In this document: piece by piece, positions 1 to 8,937 of the stretch
How the letters are laid out: every line of letters starts with the position of its first letter
Numbering within the stretch: position 1 is the first letter of the stretch
Assembly (NCBI RefSeq): GCF_006912135.1
Contig: NZ_VIRS01000008.1
Location: forward strand, 186,001 to 250,000
DNA from: Cryptosporangium phraense
GTDB lineage: Bacteria; Actinomycetota; Actinomycetes; Mycobacteriales; Cryptosporangiaceae
Direction of reading: 5' to 3'
DNA: 64,000 nt
Notes under the pieces: generated by a model
Database searches by the model: none
Seen by the model: only the letters and a program-made list of their open reading frames with translations
What the model was told of the DNA's origin: nothing
Made by a program: the position numbers and the translations under genes

Positions 1-399
1 AGCAAGGAGGCCGTGCGCGGGTTCCTGGCTGAGCTGAACCAGCGCTACGGGACGACGCTCGTGCTCACCACGCACGACCTGGCCGACATCGAGCGGCTGT
101 GCGGGCGGCTCGTGGTGATCGATCACGGCCGGGTCGTGCACGACGGCACGCTGGCCGCGCTGCACGCCCGCTACGGCTCGCGGCGGCGGCTCGTCGTCGA
201 GCTCGACTCGCCCGGCCCGCCGTTGAGCGTCCCCGGAGCGTCCACCGAGGTGGTGGAGGCGGAAGGACGGCGGCAGACCCTCGCCCTCGACGGCCCGCTG
301 CCCGCGGTGGTGGCGGCCGTGGCCGCCGCCGCACCTCTCCGAGACCTCCGCGTCGTGGAACCCGCCATCGAAGACGTGATCCGGAAGCTGTGGTCCTAG
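1..399 (+). CDS. ABC transporter ATP-binding protein, C-terminal part (truncated by window edge)
   Basis: Reading frame 1 is open from the first base, so the gene starts upstream of the window; only the last 132 codons are visible. The H-loop region (LVLTTHDLADIERLC, near visible residues 20-35) and the following 'VVIDHGRVVHDGTLAAL' strand are typical of ABC-2 type exporter ATPases, in which the switch histidine lies in TTHD. The Walker A and signature motifs are off the left edge. After the nucleotide-binding core comes a roughly 70-residue accessory tail of the kind seen in drug/polysaccharide exporter ATPases. Substrate cannot be judged. The stop overlaps the stop of the convergent DUF3043 gene. 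Confidence 0.85.
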   Translation, partial: SKEAVRGFLAELNQRYGTTLVLTTHDLADIERLCGRLVVIDHGRVVHDGTLAALHARYGSRRRLVVELDSPGPPLSVPGASTEVVEAEGRRQTLALDGPLPAVVAAVAAAAPLRDLRVVEPAIEDVIRKLWS

Positions 400-1007
400 A
401 CCTTGTCGCCGACCTTTACCTGGGGCGACGGCGAGCGCATGCGACGGAACTGGACGCTGCGCATGACGCCGTAGAAGCTCAGGCTGCCCAGCTTGTCGGG
501 CGCGTTCGGGAACCGCTCGCGGACGTTCTTCCGGATCAGGCGCGAGATCAGGAAGACGTCGGCGAGGATCGCGACGATCAGCAGCAGCCACAGGATGTTC
601 GCCCCGAACCGCACCGGAGCCGGCCACTGCGGCTGCGAGAACAGCAGCACGGCCAGCGCCCCGATCAGGAAGTACGAGCCGACGTTGCGCCGCGAGTCGA
701 TCAGGTCGCGGACGAGCCGCCTGACCGGCCCCTTGTCGCGGCCGGTCAAGTACTTCTCGTCGCCGCGGCGCATGCCCTCGTACGCGGCCGACCGCTCCTC
801 GCGCATCTTCGTGCGCATCGCGGCCTTGGCTTCCTTCTTGTCCGTCGGCGCCGACGTCATCGCCCGCGGACGGCTGTTCGCGGTGCGCTTCGGCGTCGGC
901 GCGCCCTTCGGGGCGGTGTAAGCCCGGCCCGAGGGCTGGATGACCGGTTCGACCGTCTCCGGGACGTCCTCGGAGGCGGGGGCGGACTTTCGACGGAGGA
1001 GGCTCAC
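396..1007 (-). CDS. DUF3043 family membrane protein
   Basis: About 203 residues. The N-terminal half is charged and proline-rich (PTPKR, then a Lys/Arg-rich stretch), followed by the conserved block RRGDEKYLTGRDKGPVRR and two closely spaced hydrophobic segments (around VGSYFLIGALAVLLF and ILWLLLIVAILADVFLI), then a short basic cytoplasmic tail. This architecture is that of the actinobacterial DUF3043 family, whose function is unknown. I placed the start at a GTG giving VSLLRRK, as family members usually begin close to this point. An ATG 33 nt upstream (1040), overlapping the nadA stop as ATGA, would give 214 residues and is a real alternative. It lies directly downstream of nadA and is probably co-transcribed. 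Confidence 0.8.
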   Translation of the reverse strand: MSLLRRKSAPASEDVPETVEPVIQPSGRAYTAPKGAPTPKRTANSRPRAMTSAPTDKKEAKAAMRTKMREERSAAYEGMRRGDEKYLTGRDKGPVRRLVRDLIDSRRNVGSYFLIGALAVLLFSQPQWPAPVRFGANILWLLLIVAILADVFLISRLIRKNVRERFPNAPDKLGSLSFYGVMRSVQFRRMRSPSPQVKVGDKV

Positions 1008-1036
1008 CTGACCAGCGTATCGGCCGGTCGAGCGGT

Positions 1037-2239
1037 TCATCCGGGCAGCGCCAGCATTTGATCCAGCGCAAGACGGGCGAAGTGGGCCGTATCGGCATCG
1101 ACCGTGATCCGGTTGACGACCTCGCCCCGGGCCAGCGACTCGAGCGACCACACCAGGTGCGGCAGGTCGATCCGGTTCATCGTCGAGCAGAAGCACACCG
1201 TGCGGTCGAGGAACACGATCGTCTTGTCCGGGTGCGCCAGGGCCAGGCGGCGGACCAGGTTCAGCTCGGTGCCGATCGCCCAGGTCGAGCCGGCCGGGGC
1301 CGCGTCGAGCGTCTTGATGATGAACTCGGTCGAGCCGACCAGGTCGGCCGCCGTGACGACTTCGTGCCGGCACTCCGGGTGCACGAGCACGTTCACACCG
1401 GGGATGCGGGTGCGGACGTCGGTCACCGAGTCGAGCGTGAACCGGCCGTGCACCGAGCAGTGCCCGCGCCAGAGGATCATCGACGCGTCGCGGAGCTGCT
1501 GCGGGGTCAGGCCGCCGCCCGGCTTGTGCGGGTCGAACAGCACGCAGTCGTCCAAGCCGAGGCCGAGCTCGAGAACGGCGGTGTTCCGGCCGAGGTGCTG
1601 GTCGGGCAGGAACAGCACCTTCTCGCCCTGGGTGAACGCCCAGTCCAGCGCCTTCTTCGCGTTGGACGACGTGCAGATCGTGCCGCCGTGGCGTCCGGTG
1701 AACGCCTTGATCGCGGCCGAAGAGTTCATGTAGCTGACCGGCACCGTGGTGTTCGCGACGCCGGCGTCCTGCAGGACCTCCCAGGCCTCGTCGACCTGCT
1801 GGGCGGTGGCCATGTCGGCCATCGAGCACCCGGCGCCCAGGTCGGGGAGGATCACCTGCTGGTCCGGCCCGGTCAGGATGTCGGCCGACTCGGCCATGAA
1901 GTGCACGCCGCAGAACACGATGTACTCGGCGTCCGGACGGGCGGCGGCGTCGCGGGCGAGCTTGAACGAGTCGCCGGTCACGTCGGCGAACTGGATGACC
2001 TCGTCGCGCTGGTAGTGGTGGCCGAGGACGAACGCCCGGTCGCCGAGCTCCTCCCGGGCCGCCCGGGCCCGCTCGACCAACGAGGGGTCGGAGGCGGCCG
2101 GTAGGTCGCCCGGACAGTCGACACCCCGCTCCGAGGCCGGGTCGCTGCCCCGGCCGAGCAGCAGTAAGGCGGCGGCGGTGGGTGACGGCTCGGCGAACCC
2201 GTGCTCGGTGAGGGTGGGTAGGCCCAGGTCGGTGCTCAC
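1037..2239 (-). CDS. nadA: quinolinate synthase NadA
   Basis: Condenses iminoaspartate with dihydroxyacetone phosphate to quinolinate in de novo NAD synthesis, using a [4Fe-4S] cluster. The 400-residue protein shows the HHYQ substrate motif (residues 74-77) and the three repeated domains. Likely cluster cysteines are Cys110 (FCGVHFMAESAD), Cys261 (WRGHCSVH) and Cys351 or Cys349 (VCFCSTMNR). The GTG start is preceded by GGAGAG about 5 nt upstream. There is a roughly 40-residue N-terminal extension relative to short NadA forms. nadB and nadC are not adjacent here, unlike the usual actinobacterial nadABC order. The gene is divergent from the glycerate kinase gene, with 113 nt between them. Confidence 0.95.
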   Translation of the reverse strand: MSTDLGLPTLTEHGFAEPSPTAAALLLLGRGSDPASERGVDCPGDLPAASDPSLVERARAAREELGDRAFVLGHHYQRDEVIQFADVTGDSFKLARDAAARPDAEYIVFCGVHFMAESADILTGPDQQVILPDLGAGCSMADMATAQQVDEAWEVLQDAGVANTTVPVSYMNSSAAIKAFTGRHGGTICTSSNAKKALDWAFTQGEKVLFLPDQHLGRNTAVLELGLGLDDCVLFDPHKPGGGLTPQQLRDASMILWRGHCSVHGRFTLDSVTDVRTRIPGVNVLVHPECRHEVVTAADLVGSTEFIIKTLDAAPAGSTWAIGTELNLVRRLALAHPDKTIVFLDRTVCFCSTMNRIDLPHLVWSLESLARGEVVNRITVDADTAHFARLALDQMLALPG

Positions 2240-2352
2240 GGTCTCTCCGATCGACGCGTATTACCGCGGGGTTAAACATCGTGACACTTTTCGCGGCCGC
2301 ATCCAGTGGTGCTGATCACTTTGAGAAGAACTTGATGCGGCATCATCGGCCC

Positions 2353-3474
2353 ATGCGAGTTTTGGTGGCACCGGATTCGTTCGGCGGCACGCTCTCGGCC
2401 GAGCAGGCCGCGGCGGCGATCGCGACCGGCTGGGCCCGTCAGGCCCCGCACGACACGGTGGTGACCCGTCCGCTCTCCGACGGTGGCCCCGGCCTGGTCG
2501 AGGTGATCAGAGCGACGCTCGGCGGCGAGCTGGTGCCGGTGAAGGCCCGCGGTCCCCGGATGGAACCGCTGGAGGCCTCGTTCCTGCTGCTGGACGACGT
2601 CGCCTACCTGGAGTGCGCGACGGTCGCCGGGCTCCAGCTGGTGCCCGCGGCCGAGCGCGACCCCAAGGTCACCACCACCTACGGCCTCGGCCTGCTGCTC
2701 GCGGCCGCGGTCGAGTCCGGGGCCCGCACGGCGGTGATCGGCCTCGGCGGCAGCGTGACGAACGACGGGGGAGCGGGGCTCCTGGCCGCGCTCGGCGCCG
2801 GGCCGGTCGGCGTGTCCGGGACGGCGCTGCCGCCGGGCGGAGCCGCGCTGCGGGCCTGCGAGGGGCTGGCCGGGGTCCCGGCGCTGCGCGGGATCGAGAT
2901 CGTCGCCGCGACCGACGTCGACAACCCGCTCACCGGCATCCACGGCGCGTCGGCGATCTACGGCCCGCAGAAGGGCGCGTCGGACAACGACGTCCAGATC
3001 CTCGACGCGGCCCTGGAGCAGTGGGCGCGGGTCCTCGAGCGCGGCCTGCCCGGGTGCCCGGCCGGCGTCGGGGACCTGCCGGGCGCCGGGGCCGCCGGCG
3101 GGCTGGGAGTGGCGTTGCTCGCACTCGGCGGCCGGCGCGAGGCCGGCATCGCGCTCGTCCGGCGGCTGATCGGGTTCGACTCCGCGGTCGCCGAGGCCGA
3201 CCTGGTGATCACCGGCGAGGGCTCGTTCGACTACCAGTCGCTGCGCGGAAAGGTCGTCGCCGGAGTCGCGGCGGCCGCGTCCGAGCAGGGTGCGCCGTGC
3301 GTCGTGCTGGCCGGCCGGGTCGCGGTGGGGCGTCAGGAGGCCGCGGCGGCCCACATCGACGAGGCCCGATCGCTGGTCGAGCAGGCCGGCTCGGTCGAGG
3401 TCGCGATGAACGACGCCGAGAACGTCCTGATCGAGCTGGCGGCCCGGACGGCCAAGGACTGGAGTCGCTCCTGA
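2353..3474 (+). CDS. glycerate kinase (GckA/GarK-type, glycerate kinase family 1)
   Basis: ATP-dependent phosphorylation of D-glycerate. The 373-residue length fits the family. Family landmarks are the N-terminal MRVLVAPDSFGGTLSA strand-loop, the PLSDGGPGL motif, the glycine-rich GLGGSVTNDGGAG loop (around residues 135-147), VAATDVDNPLTG, YGPQKGA and the C-terminal VITGEGSFDYQSLRGK block. I chose the ATG at 2353 because the family N-terminus (hydrophobic strand followed by PDSFGG) starts exactly there; the in-frame upstream extension has no family similarity. No strong Shine-Dalgarno is visible. It is a monocistronic gene divergent from nadA. The product, 2- or 3-phosphoglycerate, feeds lower glycolysis. 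Confidence 0.9.
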   Translation: MRVLVAPDSFGGTLSAEQAAAAIATGWARQAPHDTVVTRPLSDGGPGLVEVIRATLGGELVPVKARGPRMEPLEASFLLLDDVAYLECATVAGLQLVPAAERDPKVTTTYGLGLLLAAAVESGARTAVIGLGGSVTNDGGAGLLAALGAGPVGVSGTALPPGGAALRACEGLAGVPALRGIEIVAATDVDNPLTGIHGASAIYGPQKGASDNDVQILDAALEQWARVLERGLPGCPAGVGDLPGAGAAGGLGVALLALGGRREAGIALVRRLIGFDSAVAEADLVITGEGSFDYQSLRGKVVAGVAAAASEQGAPCVVLAGRVAVGRQEAAAAHIDEARSLVEQAGSVEVAMNDAENVLIELAARTAKDWSRS

Positions 3475-3570
3475 TCGGTTCTCGAAAGTTTGTGCAACCA
3501 TGGGGGAATGGGCGCCGGGAAGACTCTGGTTGTCCCGGTAGTTGACCAGCGACACATACGGGAGCCGACT

Positions 3571-3936
3571 GTGACCGTCTCCGAGACCACCCACGAGCAC
3601 GCCCCGACCAGCGACGGCGTCCTTCTGACCGACGGCGCCGCCTCGAAGGTGAAGGCGCTGCTCGACCAGGAAGGTCGGGACGACCTGCGTCTGCGCATCG
3701 CCGTGCAGCCGGGTGGCTGCTCCGGCCTGCGTTACCAGCTCTTCTTCGACGAGCGCTCGCTCGACGGCGACACGATCCTCGACTTCAGTGGCGTCGAGGT
3801 CGCGGTCGACCGGATGAGCAAGCCGTACCTGGGCGGGGCGACGATCGACTTCGTCGACACGATCGAGAAGCAGGGCTTCACGATCGACAACCCGAACGCG
3901 ACCGGCTCGTGCGCGTGCGGCGACTCGTTCCACTGA
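3571..3936 (+). CDS. erpA: HesB/IscA-family iron-sulfur cluster carrier ErpA
   Basis: A-type carrier that delivers Fe-S clusters to apoproteins. The 121-residue protein carries the three invariant cysteines: PGGCSG in the middle, and the C-terminal GSCACGDSF pair. Its length and position next to adoK match the actinobacterial orthologue (Rv2204c neighbourhood). GTG was chosen as start because GGAG lies 6 nt upstream at 3561-3564; the longer in-frame start at 3490 would add residues without family similarity. It is followed by a strong hairpin terminator. In this window likely clients include NadA, UvrC and the Rieske protein, although this is inference. Confidence 0.93.
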   Translation: MTVSETTHEHAPTSDGVLLTDGAASKVKALLDQEGRDDLRLRIAVQPGGCSGLRYQLFFDERSLDGDTILDFSGVEVAVDRMSKPYLGGATIDFVDTIEKQGFTIDNPNATGSCACGDSFH

Positions 3937-3951
3937 GCTAGTCAGTTTTTC

Positions 3952-3990
3952 ACGGCGTCCGCCACCGATCTCCGGTGGTGGACGCCGTTT
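3952..3990 (+). terminator. intrinsic terminator after erpA
   Basis: A 16-bp inverted repeat (3952-3967 pairing with 3973-3988, one mismatch) with a short ATCTC-type loop is followed by TTT. It separates erpA from adoK, so adoK needs its own promoter; a TAAGCT -10-like box lies at 4000-4005. Confidence 0.8.
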
Positions 3991-4047
3991 CGTGTGCATT
4001 AAGCTATTCGCCGTTTGCCGTGGTTTCTCGGCGTGTGCCCCTTCTGA

Positions 4048-5043
<996 letters not shown>

Positions 5044-5054
5044 CGTCAGATGGG

Positions 5055-5077
5055 AGCCCCCGCCTCAGGCGGGGGCT
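5055..5077. terminator. bidirectional hairpin terminator between adoK and tusA
   Basis: A perfect 9-bp GC stem (5056-5064 with 5068-5076) with a 3-nt loop serves both convergent genes. The loop TCA (5065-5067) is itself the stop codon of the minus-strand TusA gene, so the terminator stem overlaps the last TusA codons. Confidence 0.75.
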
Positions 5078-5298
5078 TCCGCGTTCCTGCGGACGTCGTA
5101 CACGCCGACGTCGGGAGAGCCGGCGAAGTCGTGGTGACGCATCCGGCACCAGGCCGGGATGTCGACGCGGGCGGCCGGGTCGTCGGCCAGGACCCGGACG
5201 ACGCCGCCGGCCGGGACATCGGCGATCCGTCGGGCCAGCTCGATCACCGGGAGCGGGCAGCGCATCCCCCGGCAGTCCAGCGTGAGGTCGGGGTTCAC
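5065..5298 (-). CDS. TusA/SirA-family sulfur carrier protein
   Basis: A 77-residue protein with the TusA signature DCRGMRCPLPVIELA, in which Cys14 of the CPxP motif is the expected persulfide-carrying residue. A second cysteine precedes it at position 9. The start GTG overlaps the upstream desulfurase stop as GTGA (5295-5298), implying translational coupling. TusA proteins accept sulfur from a cysteine desulfurase and pass it to tRNA thiolation, molybdopterin or other routes; the recipient is not evident here. In some streptomycetes, to my knowledge, the same two functions are fused into one desulfurase/TusA protein next to ctaC, so the pair probably works together. Confidence 0.88.
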   Translation of the reverse strand: MNPDLTLDCRGMRCPLPVIELARRIADVPAGGVVRVLADDPAARVDIPAWCRMRHHDFAGSPDVGVYDVRRNAEAPA

Positions 5299-6446
5299 AG
5301 GCCGGTCACGCCCGCGGTCGCGCGCAGGTCGGCGACGATGCCGGGCAGCTCGGCGAGGAACCTCTCGACGTCCTCGGCTTTCGTGCCGAAGTGCAGGGAC
5401 ACCCGGACGTTCCCGTGGGACAGCACGCCCATCGCCTCCAGCACGTGCGACGGCGACAGCGTCGACGACGTGCACGACGACCCGGACGACACCGCGAACC
5501 CGCGGGCGTCCAGCGCGTGCAGCAGCGCCTCACCGTCCACGTAGAGGCACGAGAACGTGACCAGGTTCGGGAGCCGCTCGGTCGGGTGCCCGACCACCTC
5601 GACGTCCGGCACGGTGGCCGCGACCCGCTCCCGGATCCGATCGACCAGCGGGGCCAGCCGGGCCGCCTCCGCTGCCGCCTCGGCCTGCACGGCCCGCAGC
5701 GACGCCGCCGCGGCCACGATCGACGGCACCGGCGGCGCCCCGGGGAACCGGCCCCGGTCGTCGGCCGGGTACGGCGACGTCCAGCGGGTCCCGGTGCGGA
5801 CGACCAGCACACCGACGCCCGCCGGGCCGCCCCATTTCCGTGCGCTCCCGGTCAGCAACGACCAGCCGCTCGGCACCGGCGAACGGCCGAGTGACTGCGA
5901 AGCGTCCACATACAGGGGAACGCCCGCCGAGGCGCACGCCGCGGCCACCGACGAGACCGGCTGCACCGTCCCGACCTCGTGGTTCGCGCTCATCAGTGCG
6001 GCCAGTGCGACGCCCGGCGCGCGGACCGCGTCGGCGAAGGCCGACGTGGACGTCGTCCCGGTCCGGTCGACGCCGACGCTCACCGACTCGCCGGCCCAGG
6101 CCGACGCCGCGTGCAGTACGGCGGAGTGCTCGACGGCAGAGTGGACGAACGTGGAACCCGCGCGCCGGCGCCCGGCCAGGCCGCCCAGGACGGCCAGGTG
6201 CGCGGCGACCGTGCCGTTCGCGCAGAACGTGACCTCGTCCGGGCGCGCACCGATCACCTCGGCGACGACCGCCCGCGACGCGTCGAGCAGTTGGGCGGCC
6301 TTGCGGGCCTCGGAGTAGAGCCGCGCCGGATCGGCCCAGCCGTCGTCGATCGCCGCGGCCAGGGCCTGCTTGGCGACCGGGTGCAGCGGCGCCGCGGTGG
6401 CGGCGTCGAAGTACGTCCGTACTGGCGGGTGGCGGTCGTCGGACAC
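5295..6446 (-). CDS. cysteine desulfurase (NifS/IscS-like, class V aminotransferase)
   Basis: PLP enzyme that strips sulfur from cysteine to form a protein persulfide. The 383-residue protein has the IscS-type motifs: VEHSAVL with the PLP-stacking His107, SANHEVGT, VDASQSLG, the Schiff-base Lys204 in TGSARKWGG, and the active-site Cys325 in SSGSSCTSS. The catalytic loop is of the SGSxC type. It starts at GTG and overlaps tusA by 4 nt. Given this pairing and its distance from a suf operon, it is more likely a dedicated sulfur donor to TusA than the main Fe-S desulfurase, which is inference. Confidence 0.9.
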   Translation of the reverse strand: MSDDRHPPVRTYFDAATAAPLHPVAKQALAAAIDDGWADPARLYSEARKAAQLLDASRAVVAEVIGARPDEVTFCANGTVAAHLAVLGGLAGRRRAGSTFVHSAVEHSAVLHAASAWAGESVSVGVDRTGTTSTSAFADAVRAPGVALAALMSANHEVGTVQPVSSVAAACASAGVPLYVDASQSLGRSPVPSGWSLLTGSARKWGGPAGVGVLVVRTGTRWTSPYPADDRGRFPGAPPVPSIVAAAASLRAVQAEAAAEAARLAPLVDRIRERVAATVPDVEVVGHPTERLPNLVTFSCLYVDGEALLHALDARGFAVSSGSSCTSSTLSPSHVLEAMGVLSHGNVRVSLHFGTKAEDVERFLAELPGIVADLRATAGVTGL

Positions 6447-6507
6447 GTCCCGGAACGCTACCCCGGCGCGTCGCCTACCCCTGCGGGTCGGCGCACCGGG
6501 GGTCCAG

Positions 6508-6518
6508 TAGTCTACGTT
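6508..6518 (+). promoter_or_regulatory. candidate -10 region for ctaC
   Basis: Two overlapping TANNNT hexamers, TAGTCT (6508-6513) and TACGTT (6513-6518), lie about 65 nt before the ctaC start in the divergent intergenic region. No clear -35 box was seen. Weak evidence from pattern only. Confidence 0.3.
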
Positions 6519-6581
6519 CGGTCGAAGGGATGAGACCCGACTGGAAGTTTGGTCGTCGGGCGCCGATGAGGAGGGCGACTG

Positions 6582-7484
6582 GTGGGGGTCAACCCGTCAG
6601 CGAGTGCCGAACGCCGTAGCCGGCGATTCGGTCGGGCCGGGCGCTTTGCCGCTGTCACCGGCGTTGCCGGTCTGACCGCGCTGACGCTGTCCGGCTGCTC
6701 CACCGAGGAAGTACTCCGGTTCGGATGGCCGAAGGGGATCACCCCGCAGGCCGACCAGATGATGGATCTCTGGACCGGGTCGGTCATCGCCGCGCTCGCG
6801 GTCGGTGTGTTCGTCTGGGGCCTGATCTTCTGGGCGGTCATCCGCTACCGCAAGAAGAGCGACGAGCTGCCCACGCAGACGCGCTTCAACCTGCCGATCG
6901 AGATCCTCTACACGGCGGTCCCGTTCCTGATCATCGCGGTGCTCTTCTACTACACCGCGATCGTCCAGACGTTCGTCGACAAGCAGAAGGCGAACCCGGA
7001 CGTCACGGTCTCGGTCGTCGCGTTCAAGTGGAACTGGCAGTTCCTCTACCCGGAGGAGCTCGACGCCGACCGGCAGCCGATCGGCACGATCGGCTCGACC
7101 GAGCAGATCCCGGTCCTGGTCGTGCCGACCGGCGAGCGGATCCGGTTCGTCGAGACGTCCAACGACGTCATCCACTCGTTCTGGGTGCCCGCGCTGCTGT
7201 TCAAGCGCGACGTGATCCCGGGCCGGACGAACTCGTTCGAGGCGACGATCAACAAGGGCGAGGAAGGTGCCTACGTCGGCCGGTGCGCCGAGCTGTGCGG
7301 CACGTACCACGCGAACATGAACTTCGAGCTGCGCGCGGTGACGTCGGAGAAGTTCGACCAGTTCATCGCGGCGAAGAAGTCCGGTGCGTCGACCTACGAC
7401 GCGCTCCAGTCGATCGGTGAGTCGCCGACGGCGACGACGACGCACCCGTTCAAGACCAAGCGCGACGCGCGTACGCCGAGCTAG
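6582..7484 (+). CDS. ctaC: cytochrome c oxidase subunit II (CtaC), lipoprotein
   Basis: Subunit II of the aa3 terminal oxidase; its CuA centre receives electrons from the cytochrome bcc complex. The 300-residue protein has a lipoprotein signal (LTLSGCS, Cys39), two transmembrane helices (about residues 66-88 and 107-130), and a periplasmic cupredoxin domain. CuA ligands are His198 (VIHSF), Cys235, Cys239, His243 and Met246 in GRCAELCGTYHANM. Start GTG has GAGGAGG about 6 nt upstream. ctaF follows closely. ctaD, the catalytic subunit, is not next to it, as in mycobacteria. Together with ctaE-qcrCAB at 11.5-15.6 kb it belongs to the III2IV2-type supercomplex. Confidence 0.97.
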   Translation: MGVNPSASAERRSRRFGRAGRFAAVTGVAGLTALTLSGCSTEEVLRFGWPKGITPQADQMMDLWTGSVIAALAVGVFVWGLIFWAVIRYRKKSDELPTQTRFNLPIEILYTAVPFLIIAVLFYYTAIVQTFVDKQKANPDVTVSVVAFKWNWQFLYPEELDADRQPIGTIGSTEQIPVLVVPTGERIRFVETSNDVIHSFWVPALLFKRDVIPGRTNSFEATINKGEEGAYVGRCAELCGTYHANMNFELRAVTSEKFDQFIAAKKSGASTYDALQSIGESPTATTTHPFKTKRDARTPS

Positions 7485-7495
7485 GAGCAGCGACG

Positions 7496-7912
7496 ATGAA
7501 GAGCGAATCCAGGATCTTCAACCTGCTCGCGGCGTTCCTGATCGCGATGGCGGTCGTGTACTACTTCTGGACGCGGGGTAGCTCGTACCACACCGACTGG
7601 GTGGGGACGACCGCGCTGATCCTGTCCGCGGTGCTGTGCGGGATGTGTGGCCAGTTCTTCTCGCTGGTCGCGCGCCGGATCGAGGCTCGGCCGGAGGACC
7701 GGTCGGACGCCGAGATCTCGGAGGGGGCCGGTGACCTGGGGTTCTTCAGCCCGGGAAGCTACTGGCCGTTCGGGATCGCGGTGTCGGCGACGGTGACCGG
7801 GCTCGGTCTCGCGTACTGGTTCCCGTGGCTCATCGCCCTCGGCGGCGCCGCCGTCCTGCTCAGCGTGAGCGGCCTTCTCTTCGAGTACTACACCAAGCCC
7901 GGAGAGCACTGA
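7496..7912 (+). CDS. ctaF: cytochrome c oxidase subunit IV (CtaF)
   Basis: A 138-residue, actinobacterial-specific subunit of the aa3 oxidase with four hydrophobic helices in two pairs (around residues 8-25, 37-58, 88-106 and 108-130). The segment FFSPGSYWPFGIA between the pairs is a recognisable family landmark. It begins 11 nt after ctaC with TAGGAG as ribosome binding site and is followed by a strong terminator, so ctaC-ctaF form a two-gene operon. Confidence 0.93.
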   Translation: MKSESRIFNLLAAFLIAMAVVYYFWTRGSSYHTDWVGTTALILSAVLCGMCGQFFSLVARRIEARPEDRSDAEISEGAGDLGFFSPGSYWPFGIAVSATVTGLGLAYWFPWLIALGGAAVLLSVSGLLFEYYTKPGEH

Positions 7913-7934
7913 CAACGGCGCTCGGCCCCACACG

Positions 7935-7966
7935 AAACCGCCCCCGGAGGGGGCGGTTTTTGTTTT
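7935..7966 (+). terminator. intrinsic terminator after ctaF
   Basis: A perfect 11-bp stem (AAACCGCCCCC pairing with its complement, 3-nt GGA loop, 7935-7959) runs into a T-rich tail (TTTTTGTTTT). This is the most canonical rho-independent terminator in the window. Confidence 0.92.
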
Positions 7967-7995
7967 GACGTTGAGCCCTGGACGGGGGGCGCCCA

Positions 7996-8763
7996 CTAGG
8001 CAGCGTGTTGGGCGGCCCAGGCTAGCTCTGCGGCGGACCTCACCACCGCCTGCTGATCTGGGTTGAGGTAGGGCTCAACAACGGGGGCCAGTTGGGCGTA
8101 GAGGCCCAGGGCGGCTCGGCAGGAGTCGGCGAGCTGCTCGCCCCGCAGACCGAGCGCGGAGTCCTGCGAGCGCCGCCAGGCCGGCCCCATCGCGTCCGCC
8201 ACCAGCTCGAACAACTGGTGCTCGCTCGCGTACAGGATCCGGTGGTGCACCGCGGCGACGAACGGTAAGCGGGTCGCGAGCCGGTTCCGCGTCACCGCGG
8301 CCGTGGTGCGCCGCCCGGCCGCCAGCGACCCGACGAGCCGCTGCACGACCTCGGCCCGCCCGGTCATCTGCCCGGCGATCCAGGCCCGCCGAGGCCCCTC
8401 GATGTCCGACCACCGCCACGCCCCGGCCTCGGCCGACAGCTCGTTCGCGGCCCCCTCGGCGTCGTGCAGGATCACCGCGGCCCGCCACCCGGGCACCGTG
8501 CTCCCGGCAAGCTTGGGGTCGGCGAACGACGCCCGCACCGCGTCCGCGGTGCGCCACGACACCGACATCAGCAGGCCGCCGAGCTGACGGTGGATGTACT
8601 CCGGCCCGTTCCCGAGAGCGACGAGATCGACGTCGCTGTGCTCGTGCGCGTCGCCCCGGCTCTGGCTACCGAGCAGGACGACACCACTGGTTCCGTCGGC
8701 GACGAGATCGGCGACGGTCGCCGCCACCGCGGCGGCTACCCGCGGGGGGAGAGGGGGCGGCAC
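7996..8763 (-). CDS. nucleotidyltransferase-domain protein (kanamycin-nucleotidyltransferase-like fold)
   Basis: A 255-residue protein with the N-terminal Pol-beta-type signature LLGSQSRGDAHEHSDVDL (about residues 30-47): the GSxxRG helix start followed by the two catalytic aspartates SDVDL. The remainder is a helical domain resembling those of aminoglycoside or small-molecule nucleotidyltransferases, but I see no substrate-defining motif. It stands alone between the ctaF terminator and trpD on the same strand as trpD. A near-perfect 20-bp palindrome lies 27-46 nt upstream of its start and is a candidate operator. Activity on a nucleotide or small-molecule acceptor is family inference; the acceptor is unknown. 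Confidence 0.75.
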   Translation of the reverse strand: MPPPLPPRVAAAVAATVADLVADGTSGVVLLGSQSRGDAHEHSDVDLVALGNGPEYIHRQLGGLLMSVSWRTADAVRASFADPKLAGSTVPGWRAAVILHDAEGAANELSAEAGAWRWSDIEGPRRAWIAGQMTGRAEVVQRLVGSLAAGRRTTAAVTRNRLATRLPFVAAVHHRILYASEHQLFELVADAMGPAWRRSQDSALGLRGEQLADSCRAALGLYAQLAPVVEPYLNPDQQAVVRSAAELAWAAQHAA

Positions 8764-8789
8764 GGGCTAAGTGTCCCATCGGGTCCGGT

Positions 8790-8809
8790 CTGACGGAACG
8801 TTTCGTCAG
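8790..8809. promoter_or_regulatory. near-perfect 20-bp palindrome upstream of the nucleotidyltransferase gene
   Basis: CTGACGGAACGTTTCGTCAG is symmetrical except for one base pair in each half. It sits 27-46 nt upstream of the GTG start at 8763, the position and size of a TetR-type operator. No regulator gene is adjacent. Confidence 0.45.
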
Positions 8810-8921
8810 CATTTCTTCACGTGCTGTCAGCAAGTGTCCGCGTCTCGTTCGCACGCGGCTCACCTGCGGTAACGCTAGTTCGTCGACCAGCCGGAAAGCG
8901 ACGTTGTGTTCGTCACGTCCC

Positions 8922-8937
8922 CCAGCCGATCGGCTGG
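8922..8937 (-). terminator. candidate terminator hairpin directly after trpD
   Basis: The perfect 16-bp palindrome CCAGCCGATCGGCTGG abuts the trpD stop codon. It can form a 6-bp GC stem with a GATC loop, but no U-tract follows on the minus strand. It could equally be a protein-binding site. Confidence 0.4.

Noticed and set aside
396-2279. A single 627-codon minus-strand frame across DUF3043 and nadA
   Set aside because: Only the C-terminal part has family similarity; the rest is the wrong frame of nadA, left open because stop codons are rare at high GC.
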